Assembly: GCA_002721815.1 (NCBI GenBank)
Contig: PBLQ01000053.1
Location: forward strand, 1-57,297
Direction: 5' to 3'
Origin: Myxococcales bacterium
GTDB lineage: Bacteria > Myxococcota > UBA727 > GCA-2721815
Length of the DNA: 57,297 nt
Shown: in pieces, positions 9,273-18,773 of the stretch
How the letters are laid out: each line of letters opens with the position of its first letter
Numbering within the stretch: the stretch's first letter is position 1
The notes under the pieces: generated by a model
Told to the model about the DNA's origin: nothing
Seen by the model: the letters and a program-made list of their open reading frames with translations, nothing else
The model's database searches: none
Translations under genes and position numbers: made by a program

Positions 9273-9288
9273 ACTGAACACTTGCGCC
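9273..9288 (+). promoter_or_regulatory. motif shared with the lexA promoter (possible LexA operator)
   Basis: ACTGAACACTTGCGCC matches ACTGAACACTTGCACC at 20163-20178 in 15 of 16 bases, the first 13 being identical. Here it lies 258 bp upstream of the kinase start. Its TTGCGC could serve as a -35, though no good -10 follows. Confidence 0.35.
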
Positions 9289-9545
9289 CCTTTGTTTGCC
9301 GATACAAATTCAAGGGCAACGATTTAATCCCATTAAATTTTTTTTCAACTCTGGTTTTTAAAGTTTGGTGTACTTGCCTGTTTCTATGGATTCTTTCGAA
9401 CGTGGACAAAATAATTATTCATTTTATGGCGCCAGTCATCGCGATTTCATCCGCATTCCCAATAGAATCAAATAACAGGTCGTTTTTGATCCGCATTTTT
9501 TGATTCTTGGGCATAATTTAACTAGTTTTCCCCCTAGGAGTAACC

Positions 9546-10880
9546 ATGGAATCCACGGAAGCGTTGCCCGCAGGGTACCGCGTCTTTTCTAAATATGTAG
9601 TGGTCGCAAAGCTGGCCCAAGGGGGAATGGCGGAAGTCTATTTGGCCTACCGCAATTATGGCGAACCAGACGAAGAGTTACTGGTACTGAAACGCATCAA
9701 GCCTCACCTTCGTGAAAATCAACAATTTGTGGATATGTTTAAAAATGAAGCCAAGGTGGCAGGCGTTCTTAAGCATCAGAACGTGGTTCAAATTTATGAA
9801 ATCGGTCATGAACGTGGTGAGTGGTTCATGGTCATGGAGTACCTGGATGGCCGTGACATGTTGCAACTGGGTCGCGCGTGCCGCCAAAGAAAAAAAGCGG
9901 TGCCCTTCGAAGTGACCGCTCGGCTACTCTCGGAAGCATGCGGCGCCCTGGCCCATGCCCACAATTTAAACGACCCCCAGGGCAAACCCCTCAATTTGGT
10001 CCACCGCGACATGTCACCAGAAAACATTTTCCTGACCTTTGATGGGGATATCAAGCTGCTCGATTTCGGGATTGCCAAATCAAAGGACTCTGGTGAGCTC
10101 ACCCAGGCCGGACAAGTGAAAGGCAAGCTGGGCTATGTTTCCCCCGAAGCCATCAAAGGAAAAACCGTAGACGGACGCAGTGACATCTACGCTGTGGGCG
10201 CGACACTTTATTTGTTTTTGACTGGACGCCCTGCTGTTAAAGGCAACAATCCCCTGGAGGTTTTTGAACAGACCCTCCGTCCACCCATTCCCCCCACCGA
10301 ACTCAATCCACATATACCCAAAGAGCTTGAAACCATCTGTATGAAAGCCATGGCGATCAATCCCAAGGAGCGCTACCAAACCGCCCTGGCCATGCAAAAA
10401 GACTTAGAGGTTTTTCTGAAGTCACGAACACTCAAACTCGAGCGAAAACAAAGACAAAAATTCATGGCCATGCTCTTTCCACCCGAGAAGGATAACATGC
10501 GCGCGAAAGTGCATGAGTTACTCAAAAACTTTAAGGTGGAACACAAGGCCAACAAAAACCATTTCGCAGAGGAGACCAACACCTCTGAAACCGACCTTTC
10601 GCCGGATGGGCCCAGCGGCTCTCTTGCAACCAGCTATGACACCTCTTCTTTGGTGAGCACCGAAGATCCAGATGCCATCGATTTGCTGGATCCCATTCCC
10701 AGCGTGAGCGGCGATGACGGTCCGCCCACGCGTCCGCCGAGTACCGACTCTATTGAAATGCGGGTTTTTCAACCTGTCGAAAACCAACCCGCCGGTTTCT
10801 CCTTAGGCGGTTTTGCCATGGGCATTCTTTCTGGCGCGGTATTGGTTCTTCTTGGACATTTCTTTTTGTTTGGATTTTAG
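9546..10880 (+). CDS. Hanks-type Ser/Thr protein kinase with C-terminal membrane anchor
   Basis: A 444-residue membrane-tethered eukaryotic-like kinase. The catalytic domain spans about residues 15-295: Gly loop LAQGGMAEVY, ATP-binding Lys49 (LVLKR), alpha-C Glu68, catalytic loop HRDMSPEN (Asp155), DFG at 173-175, and a GKLGYVSPE P+1 region. All catalytic residues are present, so it should be active. A low-complexity Ser/Asp/Pro linker of about 100 residues (a possible phosphosite region) leads to one helix near 420-440. The kinase would face the cytoplasm, with no extracytoplasmic sensor. AGGAG precedes the ATG. The exported nucleotidase-domain lipoprotein starts 9 bp later, suggesting an operon. 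Such kinases are abundant in Myxococcota. Confidence 0.9.
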   Translation: MESTEALPAGYRVFSKYVVVAKLAQGGMAEVYLAYRNYGEPDEELLVLKRIKPHLRENQQFVDMFKNEAKVAGVLKHQNVVQIYEIGHERGEWFMVMEYLDGRDMLQLGRACRQRKKAVPFEVTARLLSEACGALAHAHNLNDPQGKPLNLVHRDMSPENIFLTFDGDIKLLDFGIAKSKDSGELTQAGQVKGKLGYVSPEAIKGKTVDGRSDIYAVGATLYLFLTGRPAVKGNNPLEVFEQTLRPPIPPTELNPHIPKELETICMKAMAINPKERYQTALAMQKDLEVFLKSRTLKLERKQRQKFMAMLFPPEKDNMRAKVHELLKNFKVEHKANKNHFAEETNTSETDLSPDGPSGSLATSYDTSSLVSTEDPDAIDLLDPIPSVSGDDGPPTRPPSTDSIEMRVFQPVENQPAGFSLGGFAMGILSGAVLVLLGHFFLFGF

Positions 10881-10889
10881 AGGAAACCC

Positions 10890-11861
10890 ATGCGCGCAAG
10901 ATTACCAACCAGCCCTTTATCTTTGTTCTACCTGTGCGGCGGTCTTTTGGCATTATCTAACAGTCTCAGCGGCTGCTTGGCTTATAACACCTGCACCGAG
11001 GAAAAAGGAGCAGTGATTGGAAACGTTTCCTTGGAACTAGACTTGCGAGAAAGCAGCGTTCGTAAACAGGAAACGCCGGTGGGTAATATGGTCACCGATG
11101 CATTTTTAGAGGTGGCCCGCAATGCCATCGGCTGTACCAGCCTACCCACCAATGTGGGTGAAACCTTGGACCTCGATGAAACAGGCCCTGATGGCACCCC
11201 TTGTCCGGTGATTGCCATTCAAAATGCAGGTGGCATCCGTCAGGAAACGGGCTGTGGCCTACGCGACAATATCCCTGCCGGAAACATTTACGCCAAAGAC
11301 ATCGAAGACATGCTCCCCTTCAGCAACGAACTGTGGACGGTACGGCTCAAAGGCAAAGACCTTTTGCTGCTGTTGGAGCACTCAGTAGACGCATTGGGAA
11401 TTTTAGGAATCGGCTCGGAGGCCGGCTACTTCCTGCAGGTTTCCGGGCTGTCCTTTCATGTTGATTGCACCAAAGATCCACAGGTTTTGTCTGCGGATCA
11501 AAAACAAATCGTGACCCTTGGTGAACGGGTATCCAATGTATTGATTGGACAAGGGGCCGCCGTCTCCCCTTTGGACGACGAGACGGAATATGAAATACTC
11601 ACCAACGCATATATTGCGGGCGGCAACGATGGCTTTTTAGGTTTTTTGCAACGAGATACCGATGAAAATGTTCTGGTAGATGCCAATGGAAATGCATTAA
11701 CCAAGGCCAACCGAGACCAAGACATCATCCAAAGTGATGCATCACCCTTATTAGACAGTGAGGCGGTCAAAACCTGGATTCGGTCTTATTACGACCAAAA
11801 CCAATCGGTTGGACGCATTCCCCAAGGACGCATCACCCTCGAGGACAGCTGTTTTAATTGA
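10890..11861 (+). CDS. lipoprotein made of a stand-alone 5'-nucleotidase C-terminal domain
   Basis: A 323-residue exported protein. A hydrophobic signal segment ends in SLSGC, a lipobox-like site near Cys29. The rest matches the C-terminal substrate-binding domain of UshA-type 5'-nucleotidases: RKQETPVGNMVTDAFLEV near the start, IQNAGGIRQ, a YAKDIEDMLPFSNEL segment, and a GGNDGF loop. The N-terminal metallophosphoesterase domain with its metal-binding His/Asp motifs is absent, and there is no room for it upstream. It could bind nucleotides or related ligands without hydrolysing them, or partner with a separate catalytic chain. Asp-rich stretches may bind calcium. It follows the kinase gene by 9 bp. 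Confidence 0.8.
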   Translation: MRARLPTSPLSLFYLCGGLLALSNSLSGCLAYNTCTEEKGAVIGNVSLELDLRESSVRKQETPVGNMVTDAFLEVARNAIGCTSLPTNVGETLDLDETGPDGTPCPVIAIQNAGGIRQETGCGLRDNIPAGNIYAKDIEDMLPFSNELWTVRLKGKDLLLLLEHSVDALGILGIGSEAGYFLQVSGLSFHVDCTKDPQVLSADQKQIVTLGERVSNVLIGQGAAVSPLDDETEYEILTNAYIAGGNDGFLGFLQRDTDENVLVDANGNALTKANRDQDIIQSDASPLLDSEAVKTWIRSYYDQNQSVGRIPQGRITLEDSCFN

Positions 11862-11892
11862 CATTAAAAACAAACACTTAGACTTTGTTCAC

Positions 11893-11920
11893 TTGTCCGC
11901 CCACCACGAATGTTTATGAT
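11893..11920 (+). promoter_or_regulatory. candidate promoter of clpB
   Basis: TTGTCC (11893-11898), a 16-bp spacer and TATGAT (11915-11920, 5 of 6 to consensus) lie 26 bp before the clpB ATG. It reads as a sigma-70-type promoter; I see no good heat-shock sigma-32 element and no CIRCE repeat. Confidence 0.4.
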
Positions 11921-11946
11921 GAGAACTCACAAGGGATGGCTCACAC

Positions 11947-14550
11947 ATGCAACTTGAAAAATTAACCAAAAACGCCAAAACAGCTTTGGAAAACGCAAGA
12001 CAAGCCTGCGTGGCCGCTGGGCATCAGGAACTCAATGTGGGCCACTTGCTCTTGGCCTTGTTGGATTTCCCCGAGAGTAATATTCCTAGCCTTCTCACCA
12101 ACCTTGGCGTCAACTGTGAGTCCCTCTCCCAAGCCCTGCGCAAAGAGCTGGCCACACTGCCACGGGTGACCGGAACCGACGCAGAAGTGTTTTTTGCACC
12201 GAGCACCAAGAAAGCGTTTGAAAAAGCAGAACGCGAGGCCCAGCAGCTGGGAGACCGCTACCTTTCAGCAGAGTTACTCCTGCTGGCGCTTCTCGACGTG
12301 GGCATCACCGCCCGCTTACTCAAAGAACAAGGCGTTACAAAAGCGCAACTTAAAGAAGTGGTGATGAAATATCGGGGCGCTTCCGCGGTGACCGACGACG
12401 ACCCAGAGTCAAAAAGGGAAACCCTCAAAAAATACACCCGTGATCTTACCGCCGATGCCCGCGCAGGCCATCTCGATCCGGTGATTGGTCGGGACGAAGA
12501 AATTCGTCGCGCCATGCAAGTATTGAGTCGGCGGACGAAAAACAACCCGCTGCTCATCGGCGAGCCTGGGGTCGGCAAGACCGCCATCGTCGAAGGCATC
12601 GCACAACGTATCGTCGTGGGCGACGTTCCTGAAAGTCTTAAAGACAAACGGGTCCTATCACTCGACCTCGGCATTTTATTGGCTGGAACCAAGTTCAGAG
12701 GCGAATTTGAAGACCGTCTCAAAGCACTTATCAAAGAACTGCAAGAAGAACACGGCTCCGTCGTTCTGTTTATCGATGAAATCCATACCATCGTGGGTGC
12801 CGGTAGTGCCGAAGGTGCCCTTGATGCCAGTAACATGCTCAAACCCGCTTTGGCGCGTGGCGAGCTCAGATGCATTGGGGCCACCACCACCGACGAATAT
12901 CGAAAACACATTGAAAAGGACGCTGCCCTAGAGCGACGTTTTCAACCCGTTTTGGTGGCGGAGCCCATTCTAGAAGATGCCATCGCCATTCTAAGAGGCC
13001 TCAAAGAGCGCTACGAGGTACACCATGGGATTCGAATTACCGATGGGGCCATCGTCGCCGCTTGCCAGCTTGCGCACCGGTACATTGCCGACCGAAAAAT
13101 GCCAGACAAAGCCATTGATTTAATGGACGAGGCGGCCTCTGCCCTCAAAATGCAAATGGAATCGGTCCCCAGTGCCATCGACGATCTCGAACGTGAAATT
13201 GGTAAACTGGAACTGGCCAGGCACGCACTCATGCGCGAGAAGGATGAGGACAGTCAAAAGAGTCTTAAAGACATTGAGCAGCGGCTCGAAAAGACCAAAG
13301 AGTCTGCCGCTGTTTTACGCAAGCAATGGGCTTCAGAGAAAGACAACCTACAAGCGATCAAAGACAAACGGGCACAGGCCGAACAACTTCGACACCAAAT
13401 CGAAATGGCCCAAAGCCAAGGCGATTTTGATGAAGCCGCGCGGCTTCAATACGGAGAGCTCTACCAACTTGAGCTCGATATTAAATATGCGCAAGACCAA
13501 CAGGCACAGCAACAAGACCCAAATGCATTCATCAAAGAAGAAGTGACCGACGAGGACATTGCCACGGTGGTTTCACGATGGACGGGTATCCCAGTCCAAA
13601 AGATGCTTGAAAGTGAGCAACAACGGTTACTCCACATGGAAGAGGCATTGGCAGCACAGGTTATCGGGCAACATGAAGCCATTGAAGCTGTTTCAAATGC
13701 GGTTCGTCGTAGTCGTGCGGGACTTTCCGAAGAAAACCGCCCCACGGGCTCCTTTTTATTTTTGGGGCCCACAGGGGTTGGTAAAACCGAACTGGCGAAA
13801 ACCTTAGCGAGCTTCTTGTTCAACGACCCCCAAGCCATGGTGCGTCTCGACCTGTCCGAATACATGGAAAAACACGCTGTGTCCCGGCTCATTGGGGCCC
13901 CCCCCGGCTACGTGGGTTTTGACCAAGGTGGGCTGCTCACCGAACAAGTCCGGCGCAGACCTTACTCCGTCATTTTATTGGACGAGGTAGAAAAAGCCCA
14001 TGTTGAAGTCTTCAATGTCCTGTTGCAGCTGCTCGAAGACGGTCGGCTCACGGACAGTCATGGCCGCACGGTTGATTTTCGAAACACCGTGGTGCTGATG
14101 ACCAGCAATCTTGGGAGTCAATACCTGACTGAAGGCGTTACCGATGTCGCAAAAGACAGGGTTAATGAAGCCTTGCGCAATCATTTTCGTCCGGAGTTTC
14201 TCAACCGCATTGATGATATTATCCTTTTCCACGGGCTGACGCCGGACAACTTAACCGCCATTGCAGACATTCAGATTCATGCCATCACCGAGCGGCTCAA
14301 AAACAAACACCTCCAATTGGAAGTAGATGCCAAAGCCAAAGCTTATTTGGCCCATAAGGGTTATGACCCTGCCTACGGCGCTCGTCCCCTTAAGAGGGTC
14401 CTTCAAAAAGAGCTGATCGATGTCATTGCCAAGCTGGTACTCGAGGGGCGCTTTCTGCCTGGCGACACCGTCTATGTGACGGTCGTGCAAGACCAGTTGC
14501 ACATCCAACGTGGCGCCTCAGAGGGCACACAACCTCCGGGTGAGGCATAA
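11947..14550 (+). CDS. clpB: ClpB disaggregase (Hsp100)
   Basis: An 867-residue hexameric AAA+ chaperone that pulls proteins out of aggregates with DnaK. Order: a Clp N-terminal repeat domain (1-145), nucleotide-binding domain 1 with Walker [14 protein letters not shown] near 205 and Walker [11 protein letters not shown], and a coiled-coil middle domain (about 410-525) rich in Glu/Lys/Gln. Nucleotide-binding domain 2 follows with [15 protein letters not shown] near 607, [13 protein letters not shown], and sensor 2 [13 protein letters not shown]. Length and middle domain distinguish it from ClpA and ClpC. The gene probably has its own promoter. No hairpin terminator follows, so the next gene may be read through. 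Confidence 0.97.
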   Translation: MQLEKLTKNAKTALENARQACVAAGHQELNVGHLLLALLDFPESNIPSLLTNLGVNCESLSQALRKELATLPRVTGTDAEVFFAPSTKKAFEKAEREAQQLGDRYLSAELLLLALLDVGITARLLKEQGVTKAQLKEVVMKYRGASAVTDDDPESKRETLKKYTRDLTADARAGHLDPVIGRDEEIRRAMQVLSRRTKNNPLLIGEPGVGKTAIVEGIAQRIVVGDVPESLKDKRVLSLDLGILLAGTKFRGEFEDRLKALIKELQEEHGSVVLFIDEIHTIVGAGSAEGALDASNMLKPALARGELRCIGATTTDEYRKHIEKDAALERRFQPVLVAEPILEDAIAILRGLKERYEVHHGIRITDGAIVAACQLAHRYIADRKMPDKAIDLMDEAASALKMQMESVPSAIDDLEREIGKLELARHALMREKDEDSQKSLKDIEQRLEKTKESAAVLRKQWASEKDNLQAIKDKRAQAEQLRHQIEMAQSQGDFDEAARLQYGELYQLELDIKYAQDQQAQQQDPNAFIKEEVTDEDIATVVSRWTGIPVQKMLESEQQRLLHMEEALAAQVIGQHEAIEAVSNAVRRSRAGLSEENRPTGSFLFLGPTGVGKTELAKTLASFLFNDPQAMVRLDLSEYMEKHAVSRLIGAPPGYVGFDQGGLLTEQVRRRPYSVILLDEVEKAHVEVFNVLLQLLEDGRLTDSHGRTVDFRNTVVLMTSNLGSQYLTEGVTDVAKDRVNEALRNHFRPEFLNRIDDIILFHGLTPDNLTAIADIQIHAITERLKNKHLQLEVDAKAKAYLAHKGYDPAYGARPLKRVLQKELIDVIAKLVLEGRFLPGDTVYVTVVQDQLHIQRGASEGTQPPGEA

Positions 14551-14615
14551 TCAGCTAATTTTGGGAAAAAACCCATAAATTTGCCCGAATTCGGTTCACC
14601 CATTAAGTTACAGAG

Positions 14616-16484
14616 GTGAAATCGACGCTCCGAAATTTAGCGATTCAACTGAACCAACCGGGGGCCATCTGCTGGATCTTATTTCTTGCTGGACTCCCCT
14701 TTTTGGCCCAAACCCCTTTGCTCAATGACGGCCCTGAAGTGGTTTCAACGGCCCTAACTGGAGGAACCCTTCACCCGCCTGGTTTCCCGCTGCAAAGCGG
14801 CGTCGACCAAATCGTGGTTTGGCTGCCCTTTTCTTCCCCCTCCTACCGCTTGGCCATGGTCTCCTATGCCGCCCATTGTGGCGCCGCTTATTTCTTTTTC
14901 AGGATTCTGCTTCATCTCAGTCTGACCACCCTTTGGCGATTCCTGTTGGGCTGCACTTTTTTTGTGGGAGGCCCCCTCATCTTTTTGGGTACCCAACCCG
15001 AAGTCTTCGCCCCCTCGCATTTTATGATCATGGCTTCGGCGGCCCTTTGGTTTCATTTTGCCCAAGGCAATGACAAGCCCGTCCACCCCATGTTAGGCAT
15101 TCAAACCAGCCTCCTGATTGGGCTTTCAGCCCTAACCCACCCCATCACCGTTTTGGCGCTGCCTTTTTGGGTCGGGCTGGGTATGAAGGTGATTCGTGAC
15201 CGCACCAGTTACCACGATTTACTGTTTCTCTTTTTCCCAGGCTTTTTAATTTGGGGTTTTGGGTACAGCACCTTGATGTTGCCCCACCAAGGATTTTGGC
15301 CACACTGGGGAGGCATTACCACCTTCAGCGAGGTGATGGATCACTTTTTGCGTTCCGAATATGGCACGTTCTCTTTACAAGAGGACCAATTGGGTGAGCC
15401 TCAAAACGCACTTTCCCTGCTGTTCTTCCACAATGCAGCGTGGGGTCTCGGCCTTTATTTGTCCATGGCTTTGGTCTTTGTCCTGTTACCGTTTCTGCCG
15501 CGTGGCTGGACCTATACCGGTTACGCGCCTGCCACCTTCGCGTTTTTGTTGTCTATGGGTTTTGCGGCCATGGCTTCTACCTACGGCGATAATGAGACCG
15601 CCAACTGTGTCGCTTATCGGTTCACGGCCATCCCTTGGATGTTTACCCTTATCTGTGCCGCTTGCTTTTTGGCCAAGGCAGACATCAAACCCATGCGTAA
15701 CAAAATCCTAGCGGTTCTTGCATTTTTGCAACTTGGGGTCATGCTCTATCATGAAACGCCAAACCTCATCGCCATGCGGGACAACACGTTTCATTTGTTC
15801 CATCAGCGTATCCAAGATTCTTTGGCCCCAGACGACCTATATATCTCGCATTCAGACATTGAGGCATTCCTCTCAACGGCCGAGCATCCCATGGAAACCC
15901 TTTTCCCCTTGGAGCACAGCCTTTACCCCAAATCCTGGTACCGAGAACAACTGACCCAGCTGCGTCCTTATTTGTTTGGAACCATGAAAGAATGGCCAGA
16001 TACTGCGGGAGAGCTCTATGTGCAGCAATGGAAGTCAGGACATACGCTAAAAGCCACCCAAGAACATCTGGTGGCCATTCCACAGACCACGCCCCTCCTA
16101 GACGGTCTTTTATATGAAACCCTTCCGCCGGACTCCCAGGCCCCCAGCGATTTGCAAAGGGTCAAAAATCATTTAAGTCTTTGTGACGATATAATTCAAA
16201 TGGGGCCCGTGCCTGGATCACCCTTTACCGAGGACAACTACAGTTATCTCAGGACCCGACGTTTTGCTTTTGTCCATGGCCTTCGTTACTTTTATTTGCG
16301 CGCTTTCGCAGATGCCTACGAACTGGCCCTTAACCTTCAGCTGCCCAGTGCCCTGAACGAAAACCTTCAATTGATCATCGAATCCTTACAAACGGGTCAA
16401 GATTCTGAAATCTGGATTAACGCCTGTCAACAACTACAGAATACGCCACATTTATTTGCCGAGCCGAGCAGCGACGGCACTTAA
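14616..16484 (+). CDS. DUF2723-like multispanning membrane protein (GT-C type)
   Basis: A 622-residue membrane protein with about ten hydrophobic segments in the first 400 residues and a soluble C-terminal 220. The N-terminus has LLNDGPEVVSTALTGGTLHPPGFPL, the Asp-then-HPPGxPL pattern of DUF2723 proteins, which look like polyprenyl-phosphate-sugar-dependent GT-C mannosyltransferases. The expected role is transfer of a sugar to a protein or lipid outside the cytoplasmic membrane; substrate unknown. The GTG at 14616 is the only start that keeps the first helix, but the AGAGG beside it is too close for a normal ribosome-binding site. The 3' end overlaps the convergent ureohydrolase gene by 33 bp. 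Confidence 0.7.
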   Translation: MKSTLRNLAIQLNQPGAICWILFLAGLPFLAQTPLLNDGPEVVSTALTGGTLHPPGFPLQSGVDQIVVWLPFSSPSYRLAMVSYAAHCGAAYFFFRILLHLSLTTLWRFLLGCTFFVGGPLIFLGTQPEVFAPSHFMIMASAALWFHFAQGNDKPVHPMLGIQTSLLIGLSALTHPITVLALPFWVGLGMKVIRDRTSYHDLLFLFFPGFLIWGFGYSTLMLPHQGFWPHWGGITTFSEVMDHFLRSEYGTFSLQEDQLGEPQNALSLLFFHNAAWGLGLYLSMALVFVLLPFLPRGWTYTGYAPATFAFLLSMGFAAMASTYGDNETANCVAYRFTAIPWMFTLICAACFLAKADIKPMRNKILAVLAFLQLGVMLYHETPNLIAMRDNTFHLFHQRIQDSLAPDDLYISHSDIEAFLSTAEHPMETLFPLEHSLYPKSWYREQLTQLRPYLFGTMKEWPDTAGELYVQQWKSGHTLKATQEHLVAIPQTTPLLDGLLYETLPPDSQAPSDLQRVKNHLSLCDDIIQMGPVPGSPFTEDNYSYLRTRRFAFVHGLRYFYLRAFADAYELALNLQLPSALNENLQLIIESLQTGQDSEIWINACQQLQNTPHLFAEPSSDGT

Positions 16485-17408
16485 TATTTCCCAAATGACG
16501 GTCACACCTGTCAGCGCCGTGATATCATGATGGTCATAAGGCGGCGACACCTCAACGAGGTCGGCCCCTACCACGTTAATATGTGAGGTGGCGCGCAGGA
16601 TTTGCTGCGCCTCCCAGGTGGACAAACCACCCGGCACGGGCGTGCCAGTACCGGGCGCACAACTGGGGTCTAAACAATCAATATCGAATGAAATGAAAAA
16701 AGGCCCATCGTCCAGCTGCTGGATGTGTTGCACCACAGCTCCTACCCCTTGTTGTTTAACATCGTCCACCGTGAAAACGCGGTATCCATATTGGGTGGGC
16801 ACATGAATGTCTTGCTCCGTGGAAAAGGGCCCTCGAATGCCCACTTGGACCACCGCATTCTCTCGAAACCAACCCCGTTCTTTGCCCAAACGCATGAAAG
16901 TACCGTGGTGGACATCGCATCCCCATGCTGCGGGGTATGTATCGGTGTGTGCATCAAAATGAATGATGCCCAAAGGGCCATGATGCGCCACCAAGGCATC
17001 CAGTGTCCCGATCGTGGTAGAATGGTCTCCCCCAACCACCATGGGAAACGTACCCGCTTTCAGCACCTCGGCAACGCGTTCTTTAATTTGCGCATGGGTT
17101 TTGGAGATATCTTGCGGGGTCACAGGGCAATCGCCCGCATCCCCCACCTTCATGCCTTTAAAGATATTGACGTCGTGTTCCGGGTGATGTCCGCGACCAA
17201 GGGAGGACATACTCCGTATTTTTTCTGGTCCAAAACGAGCACCCGGTCGATAGGAAGTACCACCGTCAAAAGGCGCGCCCAGCAATGCCACATCGGCGGC
17301 CTGCAATGATGCCTCGTCGGGCAAGAACGGCAATCGATAAAAAGTCTTGATGCCAGAGAACCGCGGGTAAACACGGCCATCTACCGGTGAAAAATTGTTC
17401 ACGCTCAT
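16452..17408 (-). CDS. agmatinase/ureohydrolase-family enzyme
   Basis: A 318-residue binuclear-metal (usually Mn) ureohydrolase. All metal-ligand motifs are present: GGDHS near 130, DAHTD near 152, and SFDIDCLDP near 243. The protein has the long N-terminal region of the agmatinase/guanidinobutyrase branch (GAPFDGGTSYRPGARFGPEKIR). It should release urea from a guanidino compound such as agmatine or 4-guanidinobutyrate; the exact substrate cannot be read off. Its ATG overlaps the msrA stop (ATGA), so it is the last gene of a coupled run pyrH-frr-flavin reductase-msrA. No polyamine genes are nearby. Guanidine or guanidinopropionate hydrolase are alternatives. Confidence 0.85.
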   Translation of the reverse strand: MSVNNFSPVDGRVYPRFSGIKTFYRLPFLPDEASLQAADVALLGAPFDGGTSYRPGARFGPEKIRSMSSLGRGHHPEHDVNIFKGMKVGDAGDCPVTPQDISKTHAQIKERVAEVLKAGTFPMVVGGDHSTTIGTLDALVAHHGPLGIIHFDAHTDTYPAAWGCDVHHGTFMRLGKERGWFRENAVVQVGIRGPFSTEQDIHVPTQYGYRVFTVDDVKQQGVGAVVQHIQQLDDGPFFISFDIDCLDPSCAPGTGTPVPGGLSTWEAQQILRATSHINVVGADLVEVSPPYDHHDITALTGVTVIWEILSAVAARLGK

Positions 17409-18121
17409 TTCTGTTTTCCTTGGGACGCGCCCCAGTGCTGTCGAATAAAAGGCCCCCGACCTGAGGCCTCGTAATACCGGTCATACACTTCGGGGTGCAG
17501 ACGGTAATAGTCCTGATGATAGGTTTCAGCCGGCCAAAATTTATCAAAATCTTTAATGGTGGTGGTAATTTTCAATGGCGCAAACTTTTTAGAAGCCGTT
17601 AAAGTCGCCAAGCTTTTGGTGGCGCGCTCCCGTTGTTCAGGGGTTCGAACAAAAATACTCGCAATATACTGGGGCCCGAGATCAGCGAACTGCCCGTTCC
17701 CCTGGGTGGGGTCGATATTGCGCCAAAACACCTCGAGCAATACGTCAAAAGAGACCTGCTCCGTATGGAAAACCACCCAAACCGCTTCTTGATGACCAGT
17801 TTTTCCGCTGGCCACATCTGCGTATGCAGGACGCTCTTCTGGACCGCCGGTATAACCGGAAATAACCGAAAAAACACCCGGCACTTTTTCAAGGGCCGAT
17901 TCCATACACCAAAAACAGCCGCCCGCAAAAATGGCTACGTCTAATGGAGGTTGCGGCAACACCAATGCGTCCCGGCTCGGCGCCGCTCTTTTTGGCGCTG
18001 GTTGAGAGCTGGGCGCCTTTTGGGGCTTTTCACGTAAGGCCTTTTTGGGGGCCACGCCAGGGCCAAAGGCGGCCAAACAACACAGGGCCACGCCCAGGAA
18101 GATCAAATGAAACCATTTCAT
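17405..18121 (-). CDS. msrA: exported peptide-methionine (S)-S-oxide reductase
   Basis: A 238-residue MsrA preceded by a signal sequence (MKWFHLIFLGVALCCLAAFG) and a Pro/Ala/Lys-rich linker to about residue 58. The catalytic motif GGCFWCME gives the nucleophile Cys69, with Cys72 next to it. YTGGPEERPAYADV, GHQEAVWV and the C-terminal YHQDYY are family features. It would repair oxidised methionines in periplasmic or surface proteins; no MsrB is nearby. Adjacent cysteines in ALCC do not form a good lipobox, so cleavage or an uncleaved anchor both remain possible. ATGA overlaps at both ends tie it to its neighbours. Confidence 0.93.
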   Translation of the reverse strand: MKWFHLIFLGVALCCLAAFGPGVAPKKALREKPQKAPSSQPAPKRAAPSRDALVLPQPPLDVAIFAGGCFWCMESALEKVPGVFSVISGYTGGPEERPAYADVASGKTGHQEAVWVVFHTEQVSFDVLLEVFWRNIDPTQGNGQFADLGPQYIASIFVRTPEQRERATKSLATLTASKKFAPLKITTTIKDFDKFWPAETYHQDYYRLHPEVYDRYYEASGRGPFIRQHWGASQGKQK

Positions 18122-18765
18122 GATGTAGTTCCTTCTGGATTGCGTCGCGGTACTTTAACGCTCGGCATTCTAAAGGGCGTTTGCAATAAAGCGTAAGCGC
18201 CATCGCCCAAACGCCCCACCACTTGCATGGCCTCTTGATTGGCCATTTTCTGGTCGGGCATCACGATGTCATTGGCCATGTGCACCCTGATAACCTCAGC
18301 CACCACCAAGTTGATCTTTTTCTTGTTCCCGTAACGGTGCACATCGACCAAACGGCATTCGAAGGCCGCTCTCGCATCAGCAACCCGAATACAAGATATT
18401 GTATCACACGGTACCGAGGACACCTGAGCGACATCAAACTCGGACACCTCCGGGGGAAATGCACCACTGCTTTCGTGCATGGCCTCCGCATGGTGGGCTT
18501 CGACTAGGTTAATACAAAAAATCCCTGTCTCTTCAATGGCGCGAAATGAATCTTTAGGGCCATCACGATTGTCCCCAATGGCCACAGAAACCAACGGTGG
18601 GTCAGAACACATGCCGTTGAAATAGGAAAATGGTGCCAAGTTAGAAACACCATTTTTATCCACGGTGGAAATCCATGCGATGGGTCGCGGCACCACCAAG
18701 CTGGTGAGCAGAAAGTAAACCTCTTTCGAAGACAGGTTGTTAAGATCGATGGCCTGATGTTGCAT
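18118..18765 (-). CDS. flavin reductase-like FMN-binding protein
   Basis: A 215-residue split-barrel flavoprotein of the flavin reductase/DIM6-NTAB family. SLVVPRPIAWISTVDKNGVSNLAPFSYFN and the following PPLVSVAIGDNRDGPKDSFRAI are its FMN-binding hallmarks. Relatives reduce flavins or act as small FMN oxidoreductases; the partner is unknown. I chose the ATG at 18765, with GGAGG about 12 nt upstream inside frr. A TTG at 18777 overlapping the frr stop is the alternative but sits too close to GGAGG. It ends in a 4-bp overlap with msrA, suggesting a small redox unit attached to the translation genes. Confidence 0.8.
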   Translation of the reverse strand: MQHQAIDLNNLSSKEVYFLLTSLVVPRPIAWISTVDKNGVSNLAPFSYFNGMCSDPPLVSVAIGDNRDGPKDSFRAIEETGIFCINLVEAHHAEAMHESSGAFPPEVSEFDVAQVSSVPCDTISCIRVADARAAFECRLVDVHRYGNKKKINLVVAEVIRVHMANDIVMPDQKMANQEAMQVVGRLGDGAYALLQTPFRMPSVKVPRRNPEGTTS

Positions 18766-18773
18766 GAATGTGA

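Larger units (their letters stand above)
8814..9545. other. 732-bp gene-free divergent region between nrdJ and the kinase
   Basis: This AT-richer stretch holds the nrdJ promoter and NrdR-like boxes (9008-9071), an inverted repeat (9166-9193) and a motif shared with the lexA promoter (9273-9288). Short open frames such as 9267-9503 have no ribosome-binding site and no recognisable product. AGGAG 5 nt before 9546 serves the kinase. The nrdJ leader would be about 190 nt. I compared it with the cobalamin riboswitch core and found no convincing B12 box. Confidence 0.6.

Noticed and set aside
9267-9503. 78-codon frame upstream of the kinase
   Set aside because: No ribosome-binding site and no recognisable product; the region carries regulatory-looking motifs instead.
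14551-14615. GGG-A6-CCC hairpin after clpB as a terminator
   Set aside because: The stem is only 3 bp and no T-run follows.
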